From assembly GCF_905171775.1 (NCBI RefSeq), contig NC_053494.1, forward strand, positions 52,987,749 to 53,051,748: 64,000 bases of DNA. Direction: 5' to 3'. This DNA comes from Rana temporaria. Taxonomy: Eukaryota; Chordata; Amphibia; Anura; Ranidae. The notes beneath the pieces were generated by a model. It saw nothing but the letters and a program-made list of their open reading frames with translations, was not told where the DNA came from and ran no database searches. Below are positions 11,579 through 23,609 of this stretch, piece after piece. Each line of letters begins with the position of its first letter. Position 1 is the stretch's first letter. The position numbers and the translations under genes were made by a program.

Positions 11579-12553
11579 TTAACCACTTAAGCCCCGGACC
11601 ATATTGCTGGTCAAAGACCAGAGCACTTTTTGCGATTCGGCACTGCGTCGCTTTAACTGACAATTGCGCGGTCGTGCGACGTGGCTCCCAAACAAAATTG
11701 GCGTCCTTTTTTCCCCACAAATAGAGCTTTCTTTCGGTGGTATTTGATCACCCCTGCAGTTTTTAGTTTTTGCGCTATAAACAAAAATAGAGTGTCAATT
11801 TTGAAAAAAATATATATTTTTTACTTTTTACCAAAATAAATATCCCCCAAATATATATATATATATATATAAAAAAAATTCCTCAGTTTAGGCCGATACA
11901 TATTCTTCTACATATTTTTTGTAAAAAAAAATCGCAATAAACGTTTATTGATTGGTTTGCGCAAAAGTTATAGTGTTTACAAAATAGGGGATAGTTTTAT
12001 GGCATTTTTAGTAATATTTTTTTTTACTAGTAATAGCGGCAATCAGCGATTTTTTTTCAGTACTGCGACATTATGGCGGACACTTCGGACACTTTTGACA
12101 CATTTTTGGCACCATTGGCATTTTTATAGCGATCAGTGCTATAAAAATGCATTGATTACTATAAAAATGCCACTGGCAGGGAAGGGGTTATCACTAGGGG
12201 GTGGGGAAGGGGTTAAGTATGTTCCCTGGGTGTGTTCTAACTGTAGGGGGGGTGGACTCACTAGGGGAAATGACTGATCGCTGTTCATACATTGTATGAA
12301 CAGACAGTCAGGCATTTCTCCCCTGACAGGACCGGGAGCTGTGTGTTTACACACACAGCTCCTGGTTTTCGCTCTGTAACGAGTGATCGCGGGTGCCCGG
12401 CGGTGATCACGCCCGCCGGGCACGCGTGCGGGAGTCAGGAGCGAGCGGGGGCCCTATTGGCTGCTGAGAGAGATGACGTAGATCTACGTGATCTCACCCA
12501 GCAGAGCCGACCTGCCGCTGTAAAACTGCGGCGGCTGGTCGGCAAGCAGTTAA
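11579..12553. mobile_element. A-family TTAA element, near full length (reference copy)
   Basis: 975 bp from TTAACCACTTAAGCCCCGG to GGTCGGCAAGCAGTTAA. The ends are CCACTT...(A)AGT-type inverted repeats inside TTAA. Landmarks in order: GCGATTCGGCACTGCGTCG, ACAAATAGAGCTTTCTTTCGG, TTGCGCAAAAGTTATAG, ACATTATGGCGGACAC. There is no transposase frame, so it is a non-autonomous element, piggyBac-like by its duplication. Confidence 0.93.
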
Positions 12554-13107
12554 AAGAAAAGTTAGAGATTATTTTTGGAATCATACTTACCTAGGTGGAT
12601 GCAGCATTGGTCCGATGCTGCATCTGTCCCCCGCCGGGTCTAAGAGTGAGAACCGAGTGATCAAACAACGCTGATCACCAAGTTCTCACTAGCTGCTGAA
12701 AGTCAGTCACCGCTGTCTGCTCCGCTCCCTCACTGGAGCACTAGGCTGTGGAAAAGGCTGTTCGCTGAGAGGCTAAGCCGGGAGCCAGTTCAGGGTCCTG
12801 GGTGGATCCTGACTATATGGTTGAAATCTTTCCCCAGCCTGGACCGTCTTTGTGGGTCAGTCAAGAGTGGCCCTCAAGAAAAAAAAGAGTATCGGCACAT
12901 AATGAGGACAAAGATGTCCGGTGATGTAAGGACTTCACGGGTGCGCGCTGAAGGCCTTCTCCGCCGCTGGTGGGGCTGTCCTGGCCGCCTTGTATGGTGG
13001 TGGAGAGCTGGAAGCGAGGGCTGGAACACAAGCTTCTACTCCTCCATACTAGGCTGGCCCTGAATCAGCGGACTTTTTCCTGTCCCCACTAATTGAGTTT
13101 GTTGCTC
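12554..13107. other. Probable repeat-derived GC-rich stretch, no gene
   Basis: Contains CATACTTACCTAGGTGGATGCAG followed by the palindrome around CCGATGCTGCATC, a form common in frog repeats. The 80-codon frame at 12821-13063 has no recognisable product. Confidence 0.4.
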
Positions 13108-13110
13108 TAA

Positions 13111-13456
13111 GGCCCCTGTCACACTGGGGCGGCGTCGGCAGTAAAGTGCCGCTATTCTTAGCGGCGCTTTACCGTAAATTTTGCGGCTCTATTCGCCCGA
13201 TAGCGGGGCGGTTTTACACCCCCGCTAGCGGCTGAGAAAGGGTTAAAAGCCAACGCAAAGCATCTCTGCAGACACACCGCTCAAAAAAATGCTGCTAGCA
13301 GGACTTTTTTTCCCCAGTCCTACTAGCGCACCGCTCCGGTGTGAAAGCTCTCTGGGTTTTCACACTGGAGAGACAGCAGTGGCTGTTTCAGGTCGGTTTT
13401 CAGATGCTATTTTTAACATTATAGTGCCTGCAAACTGACCCAGTGTGAAAGGGGTC
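13111..13456. mobile_element. D-family MITE (Harbinger-like)
   Basis: GGCCCCTGTCACACTGGGG to CCAGTGTGAAAGGGGTC, with TAA at the left and TTA at the right. The inside repeats GCGGCGCTTTACCG-like words. Confidence 0.85.
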
Positions 13457-13604
13457 TTAAGACTTTCGTAATGGACATTGCATTATAGTAGAATTACTTT
13501 TGCTTGCACCAACAGCGGCCTTTAGCCCAAACTGCAGAACAAACTGCGTTCCTGTAAAACCGCAGGAGAAGTACAGCCAAACCAGCTTTGACTCTACTCC
13601 TCCT

Positions 13605-15723
13605 TTAACCACTTAAGGACCGCCTCACGCCGATATACATCGGCAGAATGGCACAGCTGGGCACAAGCACGTACAGGTATGTTGCCCTTTAACTGCACTT
13701 TTCGCTGTGAAAATGACAATGGTCCCAAAAATCTGTCAAAAGTGTCCGATGTGTCCGCCAGAATGTCGCAGTACCGGAAAAAAAAATAGCTGATCACCGC
13801 CATTACTAGTAAAAAATTTTTTTTATAAAAATGCTTTGTAGGGAGAAGAAAAAACAAGATCACTGTTTTCTGTAAACACAGTTCTGTGTTTTTGTGTGTG
13901 ATTGGACCGATCAGCTAACTTCAGCCAAAATCATTGGCTGAAATCCACTGACAAACTTGTGTTTTTGCCCAATCAGGGATGGCAGGGGGCGCACACAAGT
14001 ATGCCGCCAAGCCTAGAAGAAAGAGCCAACGTACAGGTATGTGATTGTGCATACATGGAGCATAGTAAACAGTTAACTATGCCCCAGCTATGAATGAATG
14101 AATAAAATAAAAAAAAGCAGTCAGTGATCAGTACCGATCACTGACTCTATTCATTAAGACAATGAAGGGACAGGTAAATTACACATTTACCAGCTCCTTC
14201 CCTGCTTTTCAATCCTGAAAAAAAATTATTAATAAAAATGCCATAAAACTATCCCCTATTTTGTAAACGCTATAACTTTTGCGCAAACCATTTCGGAGGT
14301 TTGTATGGTTGGTTTCCAACACAGACATTACTGCACCAGTCCTTAATGGTTACAAATGGTTGCAAATTACCATTTATTATTTAGGTGTGGGACTACCCCT
14401 TTTCCATACTAGATCTGGCATTACGGCGCCTTCTTACTGGTCACATTGCTCTATGTTCAATACTATGGCCCAATATGAATTCAAGCGGTGTTAAATCACA
14501 AGAGTAGGTATGCTATATAATCTTCTATATTTTCTAAATATTATTTAAATTGTTTAAGGGATCTTTCTATATACTGCAGTACTGGTGGGGAAATTATATC
14601 CCATCAGTAACACCGCAGTCCTATACATTCATGTGACTGTGGCAACATGTATTTCATGTATATATACATGTCTATATATATGACCTATACTAGTTACTTT
14701 ATTATCTTCATAGATCCAACTACCCAATTTCATAAATATCTGCAATCTACCCAAGGGTACTGCATCACCCAGAACCCTGCGGATCTGACTCCCGCAGGGG
14801 GTGAAGGTGCTGCTTAGACGCGCCCCTGCCCGGTGGGCACTTTTCCAAATTCCCTCAGTCCTGCTTCTTGTGTCTCAGCTGGCGTTGCTCGACATCCCAC
14901 AGTTGTTGGTGAGCATGTACATATATCATTTACGCGTGTTTTATATGAGCTTACTATTGAATTACATGAATGTATATTGTATACCCTGTAAAAAAAATAT
15001 ATATGTAACTAATTTATGTTTGTCTACATATTATCAGATAAGAGTGTGTCATAGATGACTGCTGCGCCCAGAAGACGCTTTGTGCGAAACATGTCGGCGA
15101 CCAGCTGTTCCATTCATCTAATTCTTGTCGCATCTTATCTGTCACAGGGCAATCAATGATTTCAATCATTGTATTTTTTATATATTCTGTTTTCATGTAT
15201 TTATAATAAATTTTGATATTTTTCTATATATTCTTCTGTACCTTGTATCATTGCTCACCTATTCATGACACGACACACCATGAAAAGTCCTAGATTACTG
15301 ATACGGTTTTATTACCTATTCAGTTTGTTCTCTGCTCTTATATTTTGCGCAAACCAATCAATATTGCGATTTTTTTTTTACCAAAAATATGAAGAATACG
15401 TATCAGCCTAAACTGAGAAAAAAAATGTTTTTTTATATATTTTTTGGGGATATTTATTATAGCAAAAAGTAAAAAATATTGATTTTTTTTTTAAATTGTC
15501 CCCCTTTTTTTGTTTATATTGCAAAAAAAAAACAAAAAAAAAACGCAGAGGTGATCAAATGCCACCAAAAGAAAGCTCTATTTGTGGGAAAAAAATAACG
15601 CCAATTTTGTTTGAGAGCCTCGTCGCGCGACCGCTCAATTGTCAGTTAAAGCGGCGCAGTGCCGAATCGCAAAAAGGGGCCTGGTCTTTAAGCTGCATAA
15701 TGGTCCGGGTCTTAGGTGGTTAA
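13605..15723 (-). mobile_element. A-family TTAA element split by a 1.05-kb insertion
   Basis: Reverse-oriented relative to 11579-12553. The part 13605-14290 carries GTGTCCGCCAGAATGTCGCAG and the CTATAACTTTTGCGCAAACC landmark. The sequence then breaks off and resumes at 15343 with TTTTGCGCAAACCAATCAAT, running through AGAAAGCTCTATTTGTGGG to GGTTAA at 15723. Confidence 0.88.
14291..15342. mobile_element. Insertion of unknown class with 14-bp target repeat
   Basis: TTTTGCGCAAACCA stands at 14277-14290 and again at 15343-15356, so this 1052-bp block was inserted into an older A element. A 14-bp duplication suggests L1-type target-primed insertion. I find no poly(A) tail and no reverse-transcriptase motif. 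Short frames at 14279-14494 and 14801-15058 are unrecognised. Confidence 0.7.
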
Positions 15724-16702
15724 TGTTCATTCAACTCAATGCATGAATATGAATTGGACAGAGGAGTGCAGGATATGTAGAGTTCTGTAGTCCAGCAGGC
15801 AGGGTTGACAACGCTGGTTGGGATTTCAATACGGAACACTCAAATGGGAAGTTAGGAGCACACTAGATTTCTGGCAGGTCAACAGGTATGTTCCTGTACT
15901 TGCAGCATCTTTAAAGGGATAACACATAGCTGAATGAACATGTATTGCAGAGAACAATTTTGTCCCGACATGCATTTGTACCCCAAATTTGCCCACTGAA
16001 GTCCATCCATTATGTAAACAGCGAAGTATTGCGGAGATGGTTTACACTTGCTGTTTGTATAACTAATTCTCAGTACACTTGTACTATACACACAGATGAA
16101 TCATAAAAAAAATTCATGCTGAGAAATTGCATAAGCTTATTTAATAACACAATATCCAATTCATGAATGTGTTTCCCACAGTCACAAGACCGACCTTCCC
16201 AAATTGGGAGCTGAAAGCTTGAATGTGATTGTGGTTACAGGCAACATAGCCCTTGCTTAAGGGATAATAAAGCTGAACACAGGGCTGTATAATAGATTAT
16301 AGCCTGGAAGAAGAGGGGGCAGAGGGAGAAGCGTGCTACATGCACATGTGCTGAAAAGGAAGGATACAGCAGAGAGATAGCGCATCAGTATTCTACAGCT
16401 CTTTCGCTTACCACAGCAGAGAGGTCCCTGAGAAGTTTTGGTTTACAGAAGTAGAGAATAGTCAGGTCACCATCCTGGTTTTGCTCTTTGCCTGAACAAA
16501 ATTTCAAAACCTTTGGCAGGTAAAACAGAAACCAGATATGCATTGTAACTGTGTATTTAGCTGTTGGCCTAGAGTTCAGCTTAAAAGTGACACAAAAAAA
16601 TAAATTCTGTTTAAATATGTATTCTTAACTCTCAGCATCCTCCAAATATCGTATTATTTGTTGTGCTGCTGTGATCTGACTTTCCTGTTATAAGGTGTCT
16701 AC
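15724..16702. other. Unassigned stretch
   Basis: About 1 kb with no repeat pairing in the window and no coding signal. It could be old single-copy DNA. Confidence 0.3.
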
Positions 16703-17697
16703 CATAGGCGTGCTCAGGGGGTGTGCCGGATGTGCCTGGGCACACCCTAATTAACCCGTGTGGCGCGGATTCCCCTGCTAATATTTCACCAAAGTCCCCC
16801 AATGCAGCTCCTAAAAAAAATTATAAAAAAATTACTGACACCAACATCTGACACCAACAACGTCTGACTTACGGACACCAACGACGTATGACCTACGGAC
16901 ACCAACGACATCTAACCTACGGACACCAACGAGGTCTGACCTACTGGACACCAACGTCGTCTGACCTACGGACACCAACGACGTCTGACCTACTGGACAC
17001 CAACGACGTCTGACCTACGGACACCAACGACGTCTGACCTACTGGACACCAACGACGTCTGACCTACTGGACACCAACGACGTCTGACCTACTGGACACC
17101 AACGACGTCTGACCTACTGGACACCAACGTCTGCCCTACAGTCACCAACGACATTTGACCTAGCGACACCACCAACGTCTGACCTAGCGACACCAACGAT
17201 TTCTGCCCTATTGACACCAACGTCTGCCCTACCGTCACCAACGACATTTGACCTACCGTCACCAACGACGTTTGACCTAGCGACACCACCGACGTCTGAT
17301 CTAGCGACACCACCGACGTCTGATCTAGCGACACCACCGACGTCTGATCTAGCGACACCACCGACGTCTGATCTAGCGACACCACCGACGTCTGATCTAG
17401 CGACACCACCGACGTCTGATCTAGCGACACCACCGACGTCTGATCTAGCGACACCACCGACGTCTGATCTAGCGACACCACCGACGTCTGATCTAGCGAC
17501 ACCAACGACGTCTGACTTACCGACACCAACGACGTCTGACTTACCGACACCAACGACGTCTGACCTACCGACACCAACGTCTGACCTACTAACAAGTCCA
17601 ATGCTCTACTGACGCCATCCCCTGCCCTACTAACACCATCCATGTTTTAATACATTTGGGGTGCACACCCTAATGCTATAGGCTGCACACACCTATG
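16703..17697. mobile_element. I-family element expanded by a minisatellite
   Basis: Left end CCATAGGCGTGCTCAGGGGG, then CTGGGCACACCC. Right end GGGGTGCACACCCTAATGC...CACCTATGG. The same ends occur at 19266-19558 without the array, which shows that the minisatellite grew inside the element. Confidence 0.78.
16846..17600. repeat. 23-25-bp minisatellite, about 750 bp
   Basis: Units such as GACACCAACGACGTCTGACC in the left part give way to nine identical-looking 24-bp units CGACACCACCGACGTCTGAT plus CTAG at about 17280-17500. 24 is a multiple of three, so both strands stay open and give octapeptide repeats that are not genes. Confidence 0.95.
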
Positions 17698-17928
17698 GTG
17701 TCTACCTTGGTTCTCCGTGGTCCCCACTGTATGTAGCCACCCTCTCTAGCTTGCTCCGAAGATGGACAAGAGCCTATGGACGATGGATTTTTGCAGTGTG
17801 CATAAAGCAGTAGTGCGCATGACCGCAACTAACGTGCGCTGCTCATTCCAAACAAATGGACGTGAGGATGAAAAAGAGTGGTTTGGGAGCTCACAGAGGA
17901 CATTACAAGGAAGCATAAAACCACAGTA

Positions 17929-18620
17929 AAGCCCCATACACACCATTAGATTTTCTGCAGATTTTTGTCTTCATATTTACCAAAACCATGTAGTGCAAGG
18001 GCCTGCCTGATTGCATACAAATTGAAACTCTTATGCCGCGTACACGCGACCGTTTTTCATGACGTGAAAAATGCCATTTTTTTAATTCTCGATTGAAATT
18101 TCTCGATGTGAAAAATGGGCATTAAAAATCGTCGATTTTCACGTCGTGAAAAACGGTTGTGTGTAGGCTTTAACAATGGGAAAAAAGTGCGCATGCTCAG
18201 AAGCAAGTTATGAGACAGGAGCGCTCGTTCTGGTAAAACTAGCGTTTTGTAATGGAGATAGCACATTCATCACGCTGTAACAGACTGAAAAGCACGAAGA
18301 CTGAAAAGCGCAAATTGTTTCTCACCAAACTTTTACTAACACGAAATCAGCAAATACAGCCCAAGGGGTGGCGCCATCTGAATGGAACTTCCCCTTTACG
18401 TGTTGTACGTCACCGCGCTTTGCTCGAGCATTTTTTTTTATCACGATCGGGTGTAGGCAAGGCAGGCTTGAGAGGAATCACGTCGAGAAAAACTTTGTTT
18501 TTTTCCACGACATTAAAAACGACCGTGTGTACGCGGCATTAGGATTTGACCTCATATTATATGGTGTTGGTAAATCTGAAGACAAAAATCTGCAGAAAAT
18601 CTAATAGTGTGTATGGGGCT
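17929..18620. mobile_element. Q-family foldback interrupted by an E MITE
   Basis: AAAGCCCCATACACACCATTAGATTTTCTGC at the left is mirrored by GCAGAAAATCTAATAGTGTGTATGGGGCT at the right. The apex is split by the element at 18034-18538. Confidence 0.85.
18034..18538. mobile_element. E-family MITE with TTA duplication
   Basis: TGCCGCGTACACGCGACCG to CGACCGTGTGTACGCGGCA with TTA on both sides. The subterminal word is CACGTCGTGAAAAACG. The core keeps GCGCATGCTCAGAAG and GTACGTCACCGCG. Confidence 0.9.
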
Positions 18621-18907
18621 CAAGAAACAAATTTAACGGAAAATAGACTACAGGGCAATTAAGTAGTGCATGTGTATGGAATATTTTTGAAGAAGGATAT
18701 CGTTCAGGTCCCATTATAATAAAAAAGATATGGTGCTGCGCTCCAAGTAATAGAAAACAAATAAAGTGCTCAGTAAATTCATGAATCACTGAGCACTTTA
18801 TTTGTTTTCTATTACTTGGAGCACAGCACCATATCTTGATTTTTTTTATTATATTTCCTGCTGGGTAGTGTTTGACCCAATCAGTGTTTGCCGCAACCAA
18901 GCACTAT

Positions 18908-19170
18908 GGCCCAGATTCTCAAAGGAGATACAACGGCGGATCTCTGAGTCTGGGCGGTCGTATCTATGCGCCTGATTCTTAGAATCACGCCCCCCTGTTC
19001 CACATTTGAATTAGGCGGGCTTACGCCGGCCTATTCACGCTACGCCGCCGCAACTTACGGAGCAAGTGCTTTGAGAATACAGCACTTGCCCGTCTAAGTT
19101 GCGGAGGCGTAGCGTAAATAGGATACGCTACGCTGGAACAAAGATACGCCGATCTACGAGAATCTGGCCC
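18908..19170. mobile_element. F-family MITE with TAT duplication
   Basis: GGCCCAGATTCTCAAAGGAG to CGAGAATCTGGCCC, TAT at 18905-18907 and 19171-19173. Confidence 0.9.
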
Positions 19171-19265
19171 TATATTTATTATAGTTTAGGCAGCCCGGGA
19201 ATATTAATTTCATCTGTTCAGGGCCCATTCACATCAGATGCACTGGGATGCATTTTCGATTGAAC

Positions 19266-19558
19266 GCATAGGTGTGCGCAGCCTTTGGCATTAGGGTGCG
19301 CACCCCAAAGCTCAAACACACTCTACCAATCACGATGTTCATTCAGAAAGGGAAGGGGCTGGTAAATGGCATACTTACTGGCCGCTTCCCCCACTCACCC
19401 TAAAACATCCACAGCAACAACTGGTGGGAGAGGGGGTAAGCCAGCAGTGCTTTGGGGGGGAAGGAGGGGGAGCCAGGTCAGTAGGGGGAATCTGTTCTGC
19501 ACAGGGTGATTGGGGTGTGCCTGGGCACACCTGGCACACCCTGTGCGCACGCCTATGC
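19266..19558. mobile_element. I-family element, copy without array
   Basis: CATAGGTGTGCGCAGCC to CTGTGCGCACGCCTATG. Its GGGTGTGCCTGGGCACACC matches the element at 16703-17697 in reverse orientation. Confidence 0.75.
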
Positions 19559-19784
19559 ATAGACAGTCCAAAATCCAGCTTATCCTATGGGCATTAGTCA
19601 CACTATTGCAGTGCAGTCCAAAAAAAGTACAGCAAGCTTCATTTTTCTGCTGTGCAATTGCACAGAAACGCATGTAAATGCATGAAACGGAATTGAAGCT
19701 CAGCGCAGTGCAAATAAAAGCCCAAAGAAGAAAAGATGCAAGTGACCTCAAAAGAAAACGGAAGCCTGGGAAAAATGCATGCTA

Positions 19785-20165
19785 TTGCATGCACATGTGC
19801 GTAAAAAACGTGTGTCAAATGTACGTCACTGCGCATGCACGTAAAAGCGCGCGTCAATTGCACGTCACTGCGCATGCACGTAAAAATGCGTGTCAAATGC
19901 ACGTCACTGTGCATGCACGTAAAAACGCATGTCAAATGCACGTTACTGCACATGCATGTAAAAACTTGCGTCAATTGCACGCCACTGCGCATGCACGTAA
20001 AAATGCGTGTCAAATGCACGCCACTGTGTATGCACGTAAAACGCATGTCAAATGCACGTTACTGCACATGCATGTAAAAACTTGCGTCAATTGCACGTCA
20101 CTGCGCATGCACGTAAAAACGCATTTGACAAATGCACGTCACTGCGCATGCACGTAAAAACGCAC
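19785..20165. repeat. 39-bp minisatellite
   Basis: About ten units built of GCGCATGCACGTAAAAA, GCGTGTCAAATGCACGTCACT variants. The 39-bp period (13 codons) keeps frames open on both strands, so the frames at 19639-20157 are by-products. Confidence 0.92.
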
Positions 20166-20551
20166 AGTTTATGTCGTGATTGGGCTCCTAGGGCCACTTT
20201 ACTAAAAGAGACTCATATTGCTATGGGTAATGACATACAGAAAATTGTAACACTCAAATAGAAACTTGCTTATAGTGTGATAACATCTCTGGTTGCTGTG
20301 ATCTATGGTGCGATTGTGTTTTGTACTTTGCATTTTAGTTAAGAAAAAGAACAAAAAAGTCCTATTCACTTGTTTCTGTTTTGATGGAGTAAAAATCTTC
20401 CAAATGCATGTGAAGTGAAAATCCCATTTAATTCTAAGTGCCTGGTTCATCTCCATGCACTGCAGTATATAGGGGTTCTCTCCGGCCACATTCACCCCTA
20501 TGTGTGCGTTACCATGCATGATGCATTGCACACAGAACAGTGTAAATCCAG

Positions 20552-20656
20552 CCTAAATACTACATTATATACTAACAGACTAAATGCTACATTATATACT
20601 AACAGACTAAATGCTACATTATATACTAACAGACTAAATGCTACATTATATACTAA
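20552..20656. repeat. 27-bp tandem repeat, four units
   Basis: Four near-identical copies of TAAATGCTACATTATATACT plus AACAGAC. Confidence 0.95.
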
Positions 20657-20745
20657 AGCTGGCCATACACCATACAATTTTCTTATTCAATTTCCTTTAG
20701 ATTTACCTTTAACTGTGTAGTAGAAGAGCCTGCCTGATTGCATAT

Positions 20746-21254
20746 ACCGTATTTATCTGGCTAGAACGCGCCCCGGCGTATAGCACGCACCCCCGAACTT
20801 GAAGGAAAATTCATGGAAAAAAAAAAATACTTACAGTTTGGATGCCCCTCGTCGGTGTCTTGCCCGTCGTCCATCGCGTCCTGCCCGTTTTCCATCGCGT
20901 CCATCGGCGGCTCGTCCGGTCCGGCGTCCTTCTGCGGCCATCGTGGTGTCCTCCCCGCTCGATCCCCGCGCTGTGTTTGAACCACTGCGCCTATATATAC
21001 TGAGCGCAGTACACTCAGGTATAGTCGGGCAGGCTCGGCTCCTCTCGCGTAAAGGACGTACAGGACACACAGGACGTGACCGCGAGAGGAGCCGTGCCTG
21101 CCCGACTATACCCGAGTGTACTGCGCTCGGTATATGCCGGCGCAGTGGTTCAAATACAGCGCAGGAAGCGGGTATCGGCGTATATATCGCGCACCCACGA
21201 TTTTGCCCTGATTTTCAGGGCAAAAAAGTGCGCGGTATACGCCGATAAATACGG
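20746..21254. mobile_element. H-family element with long hairpin
   Basis: ACCGTATTTATCTGGC to CCGATAAATACGG. A long palindrome at about 20978-21153 (CAGTACACTCAGGTATAGTC against GACTATACCCGAGTGTACTG) matches the one in 10620-11108. Confidence 0.88.
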
Positions 21255-21334
21255 AAAATTAAAAGTGTTTAGATTTGACCTTCTATTATATGGTTTTGGT
21301 AAATCTAAAGGAAATCTTTAGAAGAAAATTGTAC

Positions 21335-21728
21335 AGCCTCGTACACACGATCGAATATCTGATGGAATCGAATCCGATGGATTTTTTCGTCGGATACCCG
21401 ATGAAGCTGACTTTCATCAGTCTTGCCTACACACCATCGGTCAAAAATCCGACCGTGCCAAAACGCAGTGACGTAAAACACTACGACGTGCTGAGCAAAA
21501 TGAAGTTCAATGCTTCCGAGCATGCGTCGACTTGATTCTGAGCATGCGTGGATTTTTGACCGATGGACTTCCACACAGACGATCGTTTTTTTATCCATAG
21601 GAAAAATTTTAAAACATGTTCTAGTTTTTTTTCGCCGATGGAAAACAAACCGATGGGGCCCACACACGATCGGTTTGTCCGATGAAAACAGTCCATCGGT
21701 CTTTACAGGTGTACGTGTGTACAGGGCT
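21335..21728. mobile_element. E-family MITE
   Basis: AGCCTCGTACACACGATCG to CGTGTGTACAGGGCT. The core CAGTGACGTAAAACACTACG and GAGCATGCGTCGACTTG is nearly the same as in 1786-2180. Confidence 0.88.
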
Positions 21729-21749
21729 TTAAATGTATGGCCAGCCTAA

Positions 21750-23299
21750 CAGACCGAATGCCTGTGATTGAATAGTACAGTTGTAGATTAAATGTCCCCG
21801 GAAATATCTCTGCTCGTATCAGATAAACGCACATCTAACCTCATCATTTTCTGCCTTTTATTTCCACATCACTTTTATTCAATCATTTTTGATATATCAA
21901 CCTATTCTTTTTTTTCTTCTGCAGAACACCCAATAAAAATGCTAAAAAAATATTTACGTTTGAGTGTCATAAACGTAAAGCGCCAGTTCACATATGCGCA
22001 ATGCGTTTTTATTTCTCATCATTGAACTCTATTAGAACGTGAGTTTCAATGGAAACGCATCAGAGAGGCAGCATTCAGGACTTTGATTCGCTTTCTAATG
22101 GAGTTGAATGGTAGCGTGGCTAAAAAAATGTGCATAAAGATATGACGCAAACAAAATGCGAACCGGCCCCGATGTATAGCGCTATTTGGTTCTTCGCTCT
22201 CTGCACTACTGTGATGTCTTGGAAACATCGCAGCGCAGTGTTCCTTAAAATGATATTCAAATATTGCTGACTACGTAGTTGAAGCAGTCATGGCAATTCC
22301 TTTCTTTATGGTCAAGTATGAATCACCTGTGCATAGTGTAAAGAGTAGCTGTATGTGTGCAGGTGAAGGAGGTGCAGTAAAGGCACACGCACACGTTACC
22401 TGCTCTCTCTGTCTTTCTGCTGTTTCCGGATGGAATTATCGGCTGTCAGGGTCCAGTAGGTCAGGTGCAGCTCAGGGAGATGCAGGGAGGTTGCAGGCGT
22501 CTATTGCTGTGAGCCTGGGGATAGTACACGTAGCTTTAGTGCACGGTTGGGGAAGGGGTGGGGTCTGGCAGCATCTCACATGCAAAAAACTAAACAAGCC
22601 CTAGAAGCTCTTCCAGCTGTGGCACATGCTCAGCTCTGCCAGTTGTCACATTGGAGCTCTGTAAGTAAATGTTCCCATTCTTATTTAGAAAGAACACCTA
22701 GGTAAATATGCAGCGTTCCTGAAACAATGTGCTTTAATGCGATAAGTCGGGGAGACATTGTGTTTTCCAACCCTTGCAGACAAGTGGCCGTTCCTAAGGT
22801 CATTGCTTTTCTACATGAGTAGAATTTCTAACAAAACTTTCTACGAAAACTCGCTGAACATTCGATTAATTCATGAATCTTGTTCAAAAGTACTTCAGAT
22901 TGGCTTTTAACATTTGATTTTAGAACGAATATACTTTCCAAAAACAAAAACCACATTCGCTGTTAGAAATTTGTTTGTTTGAGCAGTGGGGCTGATGCTC
23001 AATTTTCTCGATCGATCAATCGATGCTTTCCCCCCCGTCGCTCGCTCGCCCGTTAGGCCCCCCACCAGTCCCACTTTTACGCAATCCAGATCGTGGCTTC
23101 CCCTCCTGCGTCTCCTTCTCGGCCAATCAGGACTTGCGGATATACGGGTCTTAGGACTCCCGCCCATTCGGGTCTCAGGACCCGCTTTCAGATTCGACGG
23201 GAGGAGAAACAGAAAGACATTAGCGAATGTTAATTTGCTAATGTCAGACAACTGGGTGGGCTCAGGGCGCAGTGCTCTGTGCCCCGAGACCACCCTTTT
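21750..23299. other. Longest stretch here without recognised repeats
   Basis: About 1.5 kb. There are CA-rich and GC-rich patches near 22290-22600 and 22980-23290, and open frames of 104, 110 and 144 codons without recognisable domains. It could hold host non-coding or regulatory sequence. No exon can be supported. Confidence 0.35.
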
Positions 23300-23606
23300 G
23301 GCTGCATTCACACTATAACGCGGCGTATTTTGCCGCGACAAATTGCGGCGTATTGTACTGCGATTTGCCGCGACAAAACGAGTCGTTTTAACCTTTTTTT
23401 TTTTTATTTACAAAACATTGTTAACATTGTTGTCTATGCCGAACGCCGAAAGCCGCCTGAAAAAAAGGGTCCGGGACTTGTTTTGAGCTTCAGGCGTACG
23501 GCGTTTCGGCGTGGAGATGTGAACCATCTCCATAGACATCAATGTTAAATCACCCCTCCAGCGGCACGAGCGTCAGGCGTAAATACGCCAAGGTGTGAAT
23601 GCAGCC
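23300..23606. mobile_element. C-family MITE, first of a three-element chain
   Basis: GGCTGCATTCACACTATAACG to AAGGTGTGAATGCAGCC, followed by TTAA (23607-23610). It shares GGTTCACATCTCC-type arms with 10208-10543. Confidence 0.88.
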
Positions 23607-23609
23607 TTA

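Larger units (their letters stand above)
20654..21749. mobile_element. Q-family foldback holding H and E elements
   Basis: TAAAGCTGGCCATACACCATAC at the left and ATGTATGGCCAGCCTAAC at the right are its ends. It is interrupted at 20746-21254 by H and at about 21335-21728 by E. Confidence 0.8.

Noticed and set aside
15069..15095. Hammerhead-ribozyme-like string CAGAAGA...GCGAAACATGTC
   Set aside because: The CUGANGA core is broken (CAGAAGA) and the stem II bases next to the core do not pair properly. Not enough to call.
16846..17600. CRISPR-like array
   Set aside because: The units are contiguous tandem copies without unique spacers, in a vertebrate-type genome.
17089..17643. Long repetitive open frames on both strands (184 and 133 codons)
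   Set aside because: They are created by a minisatellite whose period is a multiple of three. There is no start context or conserved domain.
19639..20261. Open frames of 159, 135 and 80 codons
   Set aside because: By-products of the 39-bp minisatellite on both strands.
22907..23341. 144-codon frame in a GC-rich patch
   Set aside because: GC-rich DNA has few stops. There is no domain, and the opposite strand is also open.
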